Positions 17,463-26,474 of a stretch of DNA of 64,000 bases are shown piece after piece. The notes beneath the pieces are model-generated. The model had not been told where the DNA came from. It saw nothing but the letters and a program-made list of their open reading frames with translations, and ran no database searches. The first letter of the stretch is position 1; each line of letters opens with the position of its first letter. The DNA comes from Castellaniella sp049650445. Lineage in GTDB: Bacteria > Pseudomonadota > Gammaproteobacteria > Burkholderiales > Burkholderiaceae_B. The DNA lies in the NCBI RefSeq assembly GCF_049650445.1, contig NZ_JBASAD010000003.1, positions 27,249 through 91,248 of the forward strand, given 5' to 3'. A program made the position numbers and the translations under genes.

Positions 17463-19939
17463 GCCACCTTTCTCCGATTCAGCTTCTCGATCCACACCGT
17501 GCAACGCTCGATGTAGCGGTCGAACTGAGTCGGACTCTCGGAACGTTCCCGCAGCTTTTTCCAATATGGCAAGGCCTGCTCGAACCGACGCAGGCGCATG
17601 GCGCCCACGGCCGCCAGGCGCAGGCCGATGGGATCATCGGGCACGAGCTTCACGATGCGCTCGCCCAGGGCCAGGCGCTCGGTCGTGCTCGATGGTTCCA
17701 GCGCGCGCGCCTCAGCGTACAGATAGGCCAGGATGCGCCGCTTTTCGTGCGCCACTTCCGCCATCTCGGGCCACGACCGGGCAACGCGGTCCAGCAGGCT
17801 CCAGGCGGCCTGATGATCCCCCTGGGACAGGATTTGCCGGGCGCCCCGGATCGCGCGCGGACCCAGCCTGCCGAGCTGACGCTGCGCTTCGTCCCGGGCA
17901 CTCTGGTCGGCGGCCGGGTGGGCGAGCACGTCCTTGTATGCGTCGATGGCTTCGCCGAACCAGCCGCCGCTGAACGCGACCCGCGCGAAGTGCAGCTTGG
18001 CGCTGAGCGGCGCGGACTCGACCGCTGCGGCCAGCCCCAGATGCCGCATCGCGGTCTTCTTGTCCCCCAGCGCATCAGCGGCGCGGCCGCGCATGGCGTG
18101 CAGTTCGGGAAAGTCCACGTGGGTGTCGATGGCCAGACTGGTCAGATCGATCACTTCCTGGTGATTGCCGGCCACGAGCGCGGCACGAACGCCCAGGCGC
18201 ATCGCGCGCTCAAATGCCCGCTGCGCCCGCACCCCGGCCAATGCATCGGGATTGAGCAGGCGGTGCGCGCAGATTCGCTCGGCTGCGTCGCGCAGACGTC
18301 CTTCCTCCAGCGCGCGATTGCCCTCCTCGGCCCAGGTCGCAGACTGCGCCCGCAGCCATGCGCCGATTTCCTCCCGCTCGGTCTTGAGCAGGCCACAAGA
18401 CACCGCCAGCGTCGCGCCAGCCATGATGCAGCCTCGCCACGAAGCTTCCTTGACCAGCTCCAGGACGGCGGCATCCTCCAGCGAAGGATGCTCCGAGGCC
18501 AGGCCGCGCAGCGCGTCGCGGTCGCCAGCCAGCAACTGATCCCGCCACAGCACCGCGAAGCCGCGACCATAGTCGGGCAGCGCCTCGCGGACCTCATGGA
18601 CCCACCGGATGACCGCCGCCATGTCGCCCGCAGCCTGCAACAGCGCAAGCACCGTGTCAGCCGCTTCCAGCGCCGTTGCATCCTGAGGCGAGGAGATGCG
18701 GAACGACTGCTTCCACATGCTCAGACTTTCGTCCACGTAGCCCAGATGGCCTGCGGACACCGCCGCGATCCGGACGATTTCCGGCGTCTCGATCTCATCG
18801 CCCAAGAGGCTGGCCGCCAAGGAATACGCCACGTCATAGCGCCCCAGCTTGAACTCGTTTCGCATCAGGATCTGTTCGGCCTTGCTGCCCGATGCCAGGG
18901 CGCCATCCAGGCTGTCCAGCAGCGCCATCGAGCCCTCGTAGTCGCCCAGCTCCCCCTGGATCCGCGCGAACAGCAGCACATGATCGGGCAGCCGGGGGTG
19001 GCGGCGAAGCACTTCGCGCACGCTGCACGAGGCGCCCCGCAGATCGCCGGAATCCCAGCGCTTTTCAATGTGCTCGGCGCTCTCGTCGACGGCCAGCCTG
19101 GGCGCGGCAGGCAGCGGGATGGACGCGCTCATGTGCGGACGCATGAAGTTCTTGTACCAGTCCGTGTACAGGCGCTCGGCAAAGACCGGGGTGTAGTGCG
19201 TCAGGTCGAGCCCGCCGTCCTCCATCGCATCGGCCTGGCCGATCTTGTTCATCAGCGGCGTCGGGTCGTAGCAAGGCACGTCGATACGCTGAGCGGCGGC
19301 GGTCACGGCAGCGATCAACTGCGCCCGCTGTTCGATGGTCACGTTGTCCGGCGTAGTGGCGTTGACGTGCGTGACGAACACCACCTTGTCTCTGCCCAGC
19401 AGTTCGACGAGCTGGCGCATTTCCTGTTCGACCTCCTCGTCCGTCTCGTCGTGCTTGACGATGCGGGCGAGCAAGTCCCGATCGTCCGCGTTGAGGCTGT
19501 TGAAGACCGGATCCTGGTCCAGGATGGCGCAGCGTTCAGCAAGCCGTTGGTCGTTGGCCATGGACCAGAACTGCCGGGTACGCGTCCGATCGGCGAAGAA
19601 CTCGCTGAAATAGCGGACCAGGTAGTTGGATTGAATGGGAAAGCCGTCAATGGTCAGGAGCTTGCGCGAAGACAGCTCGATCATGTACATGTCGGCCGGC
19701 GTGTGCGTACCCCTGCGAGCCTGCTCGCCATTCGAAGGCCGGAAGATCAGGCGCTGGACGTCGGCGGGGATGTCGGTCTGGCTGAACATGAATCGCGCCT
19801 GCTGCAGCGCTTCGGCGGCCGTATGCACGAAACCGTAGTTGCGGCCGAGTTGCAGCTTGATCGGGTAGCGTCCCACGGCATCGCGCAGCGGCGTATGGAT
19901 GCGGCAGGTTCCTATCGGAGCGATGGTAAAAGCAGTCAT
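17459..19939 (-). CDS. Large protein with SGNH/GSCFA-like N-domain and TPR repeats
   Basis: 826 residues, first gene of the operon, with a strong CAGGAGAG ribosome site. Residues 1-270 look like a three-layer hydrolase fold. There is a short strand ending GTC at 10-12 where SGNH or GSCFA proteins carry the nucleophile, a VVFVTHVNA block near 186, and a DLTH motif at 246-249, the usual Asp-x-x-His end of SGNH enzymes. Thr or Cys would replace the usual Ser. Residues about 280-826 are tetratricopeptide-like helices. No signal peptide is seen, so it is probably cytoplasmic. Acyl-ester chemistry on a sugar is one possibility, but the assignment rests on motif reading only. Confidence 0.6.
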   Translation of the reverse strand: MTAFTIAPIGTCRIHTPLRDAVGRYPIKLQLGRNYGFVHTAAEALQQARFMFSQTDIPADVQRLIFRPSNGEQARRGTHTPADMYMIELSSRKLLTIDGFPIQSNYLVRYFSEFFADRTRTRQFWSMANDQRLAERCAILDQDPVFNSLNADDRDLLARIVKHDETDEEVEQEMRQLVELLGRDKVVFVTHVNATTPDNVTIEQRAQLIAAVTAAAQRIDVPCYDPTPLMNKIGQADAMEDGGLDLTHYTPVFAERLYTDWYKNFMRPHMSASIPLPAAPRLAVDESAEHIEKRWDSGDLRGASCSVREVLRRHPRLPDHVLLFARIQGELGDYEGSMALLDSLDGALASGSKAEQILMRNEFKLGRYDVAYSLAASLLGDEIETPEIVRIAAVSAGHLGYVDESLSMWKQSFRISSPQDATALEAADTVLALLQAAGDMAAVIRWVHEVREALPDYGRGFAVLWRDQLLAGDRDALRGLASEHPSLEDAAVLELVKEASWRGCIMAGATLAVSCGLLKTEREEIGAWLRAQSATWAEEGNRALEEGRLRDAAERICAHRLLNPDALAGVRAQRAFERAMRLGVRAALVAGNHQEVIDLTSLAIDTHVDFPELHAMRGRAADALGDKKTAMRHLGLAAAVESAPLSAKLHFARVAFSGGWFGEAIDAYKDVLAHPAADQSARDEAQRQLGRLGPRAIRGARQILSQGDHQAAWSLLDRVARSWPEMAEVAHEKRRILAYLYAEARALEPSSTTERLALGERIVKLVPDDPIGLRLAAVGAMRLRRFEQALPYWKKLRERSESPTQFDRYIERCTVWIEKLNRRKVA

Positions 19940-19964
19940 TCGGGGGCTCTCCTGTAGTGATGGC

Positions 19965-19995
19965 TACCGAGCCTGAACACAATGCCGGCTCGGTA
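19965..19995 (-). promoter_or_regulatory. Leader hairpin of the polysaccharide export operon
   Basis: A perfect 9-bp inverted repeat (TACCGAGCC and GGCTCGGTA) with a 13-nt loop, 26-56 bp upstream of the first gene's start. There is no U tract, so it is not a terminator. It could be an operator or an RNA structure in the leader. Confidence 0.45.
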
Positions 19996-20262
19996 CCCAG
20001 CCAAGTCTTTCGGGTAGCGAACCAGTGCATCTTGAGAGGAAATGCACAGCAAAACTATTTCTAAAACTTATCGTTGCTGTTGAAATGAATCAGGAGCGAC
20101 CCCTGAACCCCCCCGGGAAATCCCTAAAAAAATTACAACCATGACGAACATGTAATGCCCCCAGCGGCTGTCGGCGGCCCGACCACGGCCCCGAATCTCT
20201 GCCTGGAATCACACGCGGCGAGCGAACCGGAACTGAGCGGCGGAAGTTCAGAACTCAGTGGC

Positions 20263-20293
20263 GTTCGACATCTGTCGAACCTTCTGTCGACAG
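20263..20293. promoter_or_regulatory. Pair of TGTCGA-centred palindromes upstream of groES
   Basis: GTTCGACA-TC-TGTCGAAC (20263-20280) and CTGTCGACAG (20284-20293) are both perfect palindromes sharing TGTCGA. They end 32 bp before the -35 box. The spacing suggests a regulator site additional to HrcA. The regulator is unknown. Confidence 0.4.
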
Positions 20294-20325
20294 GCGATCC
20301 ACTTGTAACAAGGTCCTCCCCCCTC

Positions 20326-20353
20326 TTGAAACCCCAGGAATCGTCCTTATAAT
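20326..20353 (+). promoter_or_regulatory. groESL promoter
   Basis: TTGAAA (20326-20331) and TATAAT (20348-20353) are separated by 16 bp, a good housekeeping promoter. The -35 lies in CTTGAAA, which also matches the heat-shock sigma-32 -35, so dual use is possible. The -10 borders the CIRCE operator. Confidence 0.85.
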
Positions 20354-20379
20354 TAGCACTCGATGGGGTGGAGTGCTAA
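20353..20379 (+). promoter_or_regulatory. CIRCE operator (HrcA binding site)
   Basis: TTAGCACTC-N9-GAGTGCTAA, an exact match to the CIRCE consensus. It directly overlaps the groESL -10 and start region, where HrcA represses groE at normal temperature. Confidence 0.96.
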
Positions 20380-20428
20380 CAATGCCCTGCCCCCGCACCC
20401 TCAATTTCTTATGTACAGGAGTTCCTCC

Positions 20429-20716
20429 ATGGCACTGCGTCCTTTGCACGATCGCGTGATCGTCAAGCGTCTGGACAACGAGCGCACCACCGCCTCGGGT
20501 ATCGTCATCCCTGACAGCGCGGCTGAAAAGCCCGATCAGGGTGAAGTCCTGGCCGTCGGCCCCGGCAAAAAGACCGAAGACGGCAAAGTCATCGCCGTCG
20601 ACGTCAAGGTCGGCGACAAGGTCCTGTTTGGCAAGTACGCTGGCCAGTCCGTCAAGGTCGATGGCGAGGAAGTGCTCGTCATCCGCGAGGAAGAAATCCT
20701 CGCCGTGATCCAGTAA
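20429..20716 (+). CDS. groES: Co-chaperonin GroES
   Basis: 95-residue heptameric lid of the GroEL folding chamber. The sequence begins MALRPLHDRVIVKRL. It has the mobile-loop region (NERTTASGIVIPDSA) that docks on GroEL, and ends with the usual VLVIREEEILAVIQ. The start at 20429 follows CAGGAG; an ORF extension to 20363 crosses the CIRCE region and is not real. groEL follows after 34 bp in the same operon. Confidence 0.98.
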   Translation: MALRPLHDRVIVKRLDNERTTASGIVIPDSAAEKPDQGEVLAVGPGKKTEDGKVIAVDVKVGDKVLFGKYAGQSVKVDGEEVLVIREEEILAVIQ

Positions 20717-20750
20717 GCCACCTCACTGCTCAATCCCAAGGAATTTCAAC

Positions 20751-22397
<1,647 letters not shown>

Positions 22398-22450
22398 GCC
22401 CCTGCCCTTCCCGGTCGGCGTCCTGCGCGCCGGCCGGTACCCGGCCTTGA

Positions 22451-22486
22451 AAAATGCCCGTCACGGTTCGCCGTGACGGGCATTTT
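22451..22486. terminator. Bidirectional terminator between groEL and ackA
   Basis: A perfect 16-bp stem (AAAATGCCCGTCACGG and its complement) with a UUCG tetraloop. A-rich on the left and T-rich on the right, it can end transcription from both strands. It abuts the ackA stop at 22488. Confidence 0.93.
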
Positions 22487-22487
22487 T

Positions 22488-23708
22488 TTACGACTCTGCC
22501 GGCTCGGTCACCGCCAGCAAGGCAGCCGCCTCACGCGCCGCTACCCGGCCTTCGTCGGTGGGGACGACCCAGATCTCCACGGCGCTGTCGGGCGCGTGGA
22601 CGGCATGCCCCCCCCGGCCATCGACCTCTCGATTGCGCTGCCCGTCCATGCGCACGCCCAGCCAGTCCAGGCACGCACAGACCTGCTCGCGCAACACGGC
22701 GTCGTTCTCACCGATGCCCCCGCTGAAGGCCAGCACGTCCAGCCCGCCCAGGCAGGCCACCAGCGACCCGGTTTCGCGCACTACGCGGTGAGTGAACAGG
22801 TCGATGGCGCGCTGCGCATCCGCACGGCGCTCACCGTTCCTGGCGACTTCGTCGCGCAATCTGCGCATGTCGGCTGAAATGCCCGACACACCGAGCAAGC
22901 CGCTCTGTTTGTACAGAAGCCGTTCGATCCGTGCATGCGTCCAGCCCTGCTCCAGCAGATACAGCAGCACGCCGGCATCCAGCGAGCCGCTGCGCGTGCC
23001 CATCATCAAACCGTCGAGTGCCGAGAAGCCCATGGTCGTGGCCATGCTGACGCCATCGCGGCAGGCGCACAGGCTGGCGCCGTTGCCCAGGTGCGCCATG
23101 ACCACCCGGCCGTCGGCGCGCGGGGTCCGCTGCTGCAGCACGGACATGATGTACTGGTACGACAGGCCGTGAAAACCATAGCGGCGCACGCCCTGATCCT
23201 GCAAGCTGCGAGGGAGCGCGAACGCATAGTCCATCTCGGGCATATGGGCATGGAAGGCGGTATCGAAGCAGGCGATCTGCGGCAGATCGGGAAACGCGGC
23301 GATGAATTGGCGGATGCCTTCGAGATTGTGCGGCTGATGCAGCGGCGCCAGCGAAGTAAAGCGCGACAGGCGCTCCAGCACCTCGTCGGTCACCTGCACG
23401 CTTTCCGTGTATTCGCCGCCACCATGCACCACGCGGTGAGCCACGGCCCGGATGCTGACGCCCCGCAGCGTCTGCACCAGGGCGCGCAGGCGTTCGAGCG
23501 CGGTGACAAAAATGGCGCCCTCCTCCGGAAACGCCAGGGCTTCCCGGTATTTTTGCCCCTGGTATTGCCAGTCCATGGACGGGTTGCCGCCGGGTTCCAG
23601 CCCCTGAATGCAGCCCGACAGCACATGCGCGCGAACCACGCTGTCCTCAAGGGGATGCAGCGAAAATTTCAGCGACGAGGAACCGGCATTGATGGCGAGT
23701 ATGGCCAT
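22488..23708 (-). CDS. ackA: Acetate kinase
   Basis: 406 residues. Interconverts acetyl phosphate plus ADP and acetate plus ATP. ASKHA-fold signatures are present: the N-terminal phosphate loop INAGSSSLKFSL, the catalytic-arginine region AHRVVHGGGEYT, AHLGNGASLCA, TMGFSALDGLMMGTRSGSLDAGV, and FSGGIGEND near the C-terminus. The phosphotransacetylase fusion gene lies 34 bp upstream on the same strand, giving a complete acetyl-CoA/acetate branch. Confidence 0.97.
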   Translation of the reverse strand: MAILAINAGSSSLKFSLHPLEDSVVRAHVLSGCIQGLEPGGNPSMDWQYQGQKYREALAFPEEGAIFVTALERLRALVQTLRGVSIRAVAHRVVHGGGEYTESVQVTDEVLERLSRFTSLAPLHQPHNLEGIRQFIAAFPDLPQIACFDTAFHAHMPEMDYAFALPRSLQDQGVRRYGFHGLSYQYIMSVLQQRTPRADGRVVMAHLGNGASLCACRDGVSMATTMGFSALDGLMMGTRSGSLDAGVLLYLLEQGWTHARIERLLYKQSGLLGVSGISADMRRLRDEVARNGERRADAQRAIDLFTHRVVRETGSLVACLGGLDVLAFSGGIGENDAVLREQVCACLDWLGVRMDGQRNREVDGRGGHAVHAPDSAVEIWVVPTDEGRVAAREAAALLAVTEPAES

Positions 23709-23742
23709 GAAACTATCCTTTCGATGTCAGTGATCGTACGCT

Positions 23743-25176
23743 TCAGCCACGTTTCCAGGCGTTTTCAGCCTCTTGTTTGCGCTGATCATGGGCAACCAGC
23801 ACCGCCAGCACGGTGGATGCCACACGGGCTCTGGGGCCGTCGGCCCGGCTGGTCAGGGCGATGGGCACGCGCGCGCCCAGCACCAGGCCCGAGCCGCTGG
23901 CGCCAGCCAGGTATTCGAGCTGCTTGGCGACCATATTGCCGCTCTCCAGATCGGGCACCGCCAGGATGTCGGCCTGGCCCGCAACCTCGGAAACAATGCC
24001 CTTGATGGCCACGGCCTCCTGCGAGATGGCGTTGTCGAAGGCCAGCGGCCCGTCGAGCAAACCGCCGGTGATCTGGCCACGATCGGCCATCTTGCACAAG
24101 GCAGCCGCGTCGATGGTGGAAGGAATGCCGGGCGTCACCGTCTCCACGGCCGACAGAATCGCCACCTTGGGCGCGTCCGTGCCCATGACCCGCGCAAAGT
24201 CGATGGCGTTCTGGATGATGTCGACCTTTTCCTGCAGCGTCGGCTCGATGTTGATGGCCGCGTCGGTGATCAGCAGGGGCTTGGGGTACAGCGGCACGTC
24301 GAAGCGGAAGATATGCGACAGGCGCCGGCCCGTGCGCAACGCGCTCTGGGACAGCACGGCCTTCAGCAATTCGTCCGTGTGCAAGCTGCCCTTCATCAGG
24401 ATCTCGACCTCGCGGCGCACCGCCATGCCGGCGGCCAGTTCGGCGGCGGCATGGCTATGTTCCACCGACACGATCTCGACGCCTTCCAGGCTGAGGCCGG
24501 CCTCCTCGGCCACGCGGCGGATGCGGCCCTCGGGACCGATCAGCACGGGTTCGATGAGCCCGTGGCTTGCCGCGTCCAGGGCGCCGGCCAGAGACCCCGC
24601 ATCGCACGGATGAACCACGGCGCAGCGCACCGCTTCCAGACCTTCCGCACGCGCCAGCAGATCCTTGAGGCGGGCTTCGGGGTCGAACAGCTGGATCTGC
24701 GGTGCATGAACCTTGGGGACGCGCACCTTCTGCACGGGCGGCATCAGACGGGCCACGCCCTTGAGCACGACCTCGCCGTTCTGGTTGGTCACCAGACAAT
24801 CCATGGCCACCCGCTTTTTCTCGTCGTCCTTTTCGCTGACGGTGGCCAGCACGGTCAAAGTGTCGCCGATGCGCACGGGCTTGGTGAACTTGAGTTCCTG
24901 CCCCAGGTAAATGGTGCCGGGGCCGGGGAATTGCGTGCCAAACAGCGCCGAGATCAGCGCTGCGCCCAGCATGCCGTGGGCGATGACGCCGTGAAATATG
25001 GTCTCACCCGCGTACTCGGCGTTCAGGTGGGCGGGGTTGATGTCGCCGGAGACGGCGGCAAACGCCTGGATGTCCGCCAGCGTCACGGTGCGCAGCAGCC
25101 GGGCGCTCTGGCCCAGACTCAGCTCATCATAGGTGACGTTTTCCATCCAGTCGGGATCGGGTGCTCGGGTATTCAT
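23743..25176 (-). CDS. Bifunctional MaoC-like enoyl-CoA hydratase / phosphate acetyltransferase
   Basis: 477 residues fusing two domains. Residues 1-145 are a MaoC hot-dog hydratase with the catalytic block SGDINPAHLNAEYA. Residues about 160-477 are a phosphate acetyl/butyryltransferase (CAVVHPCDAGSLAGALDAA, QADILAVPDLESGNMVAKQL). This fusion is common in Burkholderiales and may handle (R)-3-hydroxyacyl-CoA/enoyl-CoA as well as acyl-CoA to acyl-phosphate. Start 25176 (MNTRAPDPD) has an AAAGGAA site; 13 upstream residues were discarded. It sits between fabI and ackA, 25-35 bp from each, as one operon. Confidence 0.93.
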   Translation of the reverse strand: MNTRAPDPDWMENVTYDELSLGQSARLLRTVTLADIQAFAAVSGDINPAHLNAEYAGETIFHGVIAHGMLGAALISALFGTQFPGPGTIYLGQELKFTKPVRIGDTLTVLATVSEKDDEKKRVAMDCLVTNQNGEVVLKGVARLMPPVQKVRVPKVHAPQIQLFDPEARLKDLLARAEGLEAVRCAVVHPCDAGSLAGALDAASHGLIEPVLIGPEGRIRRVAEEAGLSLEGVEIVSVEHSHAAAELAAGMAVRREVEILMKGSLHTDELLKAVLSQSALRTGRRLSHIFRFDVPLYPKPLLITDAAINIEPTLQEKVDIIQNAIDFARVMGTDAPKVAILSAVETVTPGIPSTIDAAALCKMADRGQITGGLLDGPLAFDNAISQEAVAIKGIVSEVAGQADILAVPDLESGNMVAKQLEYLAGASGSGLVLGARVPIALTSRADGPRARVASTVLAVLVAHDQRKQEAENAWKRG

Positions 25177-25201
25177 GTCGAAAATTCCTTTGGGTCGTTC
25201 A

Positions 25202-25975
25202 TCAATCCACGGCATGCACGCCGCCGTCCACGAAGATGGCCTGCCCCGTCATCCCCGAGGCTGCGTCCGAGCACAGAAAGGCACTGAGCTGGGCGATTTC
25301 GTCCAGCGTCACCAGGCGCTGCAGCGGCGCCTTGGCTTTGGCGGTCGCCATCAGCGTGTCGAATTCGGCAATGCCCGAGGCCGCGCGCGTCAGGATGGGG
25401 CCGGGCGAGACGGCATGGACACGGATGTTCTTGCCGCCCAGTTCCAGCGCCATGTAATGCACCATGGATTCCAGCGCCGCCTTCACGGGGCCCATCAGGC
25501 CGTAACGGGGCACGGCCTCGCCGGAGCCCAGATAGGTCATGGCCAGCATGCTGCCGCCATCCGGCATGTGCGGCGCGCACAGCCGGGCAGCCTCGGCGAA
25601 CGAGTGGCAGGACACGCTCATGGCGCGCGCAAACCCCTCGCGCGAACTGTCCACTACGTCGCCATGCAGATCCTCCAGCGGCGCCCAGGCGATGGAATGG
25701 ATGAGGAAGTCGAGCTGGCCGAACTTGACGACCGCATGATCGACGAGGGCGGCGAGCTGGCCGTCCTGTTCCACGTCGCAACTCACCAGATCCACGCCCA
25801 AAGGCTGCGTGAGCGGTTCGACGTATTTGCGCGCCTTCTCGTTGAGGCAGGATGCCACGACTTCGGCGCCCATATCGCGCAGCAGCCGGGTGCATCCCCA
25901 GGCGATGGAACGGTCGTTGGCCAGGCCCAGGACCAGGCCCTTCTTGCCGGCCAGGTTAAAGACATTGTGTGTCAT
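25202..25975 (-). CDS. fabI: Enoyl-[acyl-carrier-protein] reductase (NADH)
   Basis: 257 residues, a short-chain-dehydrogenase-fold enzyme that reduces trans-2-enoyl-ACP in the last step of fatty-acid elongation. FabI marks: the GKKGLVLGLANDRSIAWG cofactor loop near the N-terminus, and the active-site Tyr-x6-Lys in YGLMGPVK, preceded by the second tyrosine in TYLGSG. Start 25975 (MTHNVFNLAG) was chosen over an ORF extension of 37 residues that crosses a terminator hairpin. It leads the fabI-maoC/pta-ackA group. Confidence 0.95.
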   Translation of the reverse strand: MTHNVFNLAGKKGLVLGLANDRSIAWGCTRLLRDMGAEVVASCLNEKARKYVEPLTQPLGVDLVSCDVEQDGQLAALVDHAVVKFGQLDFLIHSIAWAPLEDLHGDVVDSSREGFARAMSVSCHSFAEAARLCAPHMPDGGSMLAMTYLGSGEAVPRYGLMGPVKAALESMVHYMALELGGKNIRVHAVSPGPILTRAASGIAEFDTLMATAKAKAPLQRLVTLDEIAQLSAFLCSDAASGMTGQAIFVDGGVHAVD

Positions 25976-25989
25976 GGTCGAGTTCTCGA

Positions 25990-26041
25990 AAATAAAATAA
26001 AACCCGGGGAACGCCGCCCCGCAGGGCGGATGGCGTTCCCC
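25990..26041 (-). terminator. Terminator downstream of the phaC operon
   Basis: On the minus strand a GGGGAACGCC/GGCGTTCCCC stem with an inner CCGCCC/GGGCGG pairing is followed by GGGTTTTATTTTATTTTC. It lies about 55 bp after the small gene ending at 26097 and only 15 bp before the fabI start. It may therefore end the phaC transcript or attenuate read-through into fabI. Confidence 0.75.
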
Positions 26042-26096
26042 AGAGAAACAGCATGAATAGCCGGGACAGGCCGGCGGTTCGCTCACCGGCCGAACG

Positions 26097-26474
26097 TCAG
26101 CAGCGCGCGAAAAGACGGCTCACGTCGGCACCCGAGGCGCCGGGCTTGAAGCCCGAGCGGACAAAGCGCGCCTGGGCATCCAACAGGATCGAACAGGTCG
26201 CGTCGGCTCCCATGTCCAGCGCGCAACGGCTGGCCAGGCTGTAGCGCATCAGCATCAGCGCGTGCAGTTCCTGGTGCCTGAGTCGCTGGCGCGCGCCGTC
26301 GCCTTCGTCACTCTGCGGGTCGAGGACACGGCGCACGTCGCTCTCCCGACTCAAATCCAGACCCAGCATCCGGGCCAACAGCGCGATGCGCATGCTGATG
26401 GTGTGCATCGAATGGGCCATGCGCTCTGTGCGATGCCGCGTCGAGGTCATACTCGAACCCGTCTTAGTCGGCAT
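26097..26474 (-). CDS. Small protein of unknown function downstream of phaC
   Basis: 125 residues from ATG 26474, which overlaps the phaC stop by 11 bp; ATG 26450 is an alternative giving 117. I do not recognise a family. The sequence is basic in its N-terminal third (SMTSTRHRTERMAHSMHTIS), mostly helical, with no membrane segment or signal peptide. It has three cysteines in the C-terminal half, one being the last residue. Translational overlap and a shared terminator tie it to phaC, so a role in polyhydroxybutyrate granules or their regulation is possible but unproven. Confidence 0.55.
   Translation of the reverse strand: MPTKTGSSMTSTRHRTERMAHSMHTISMRIALLARMLGLDLSRESDVRRVLDPQSDEGDGARQRLRHQELHALMLMRYSLASRCALDMGADATCSILLDAQARFVRSGFKPGASGADVSRLFARC

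Larger units (their letters stand above)
19940..20428. other. 489-bp divergent intergenic region between the export operon and groES
   Basis: No gene is supported here. The left part (19940-20110) must hold the export operon promoter, but I cannot pick a convincing -35/-10 pair. It contains a UTR hairpin at 19965-19995. The middle (20110-20260) shows nothing distinct beyond an A-run and short imperfect repeats. The right part carries two palindromes, the groES promoter and CIRCE, listed separately. Confidence 0.7.
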
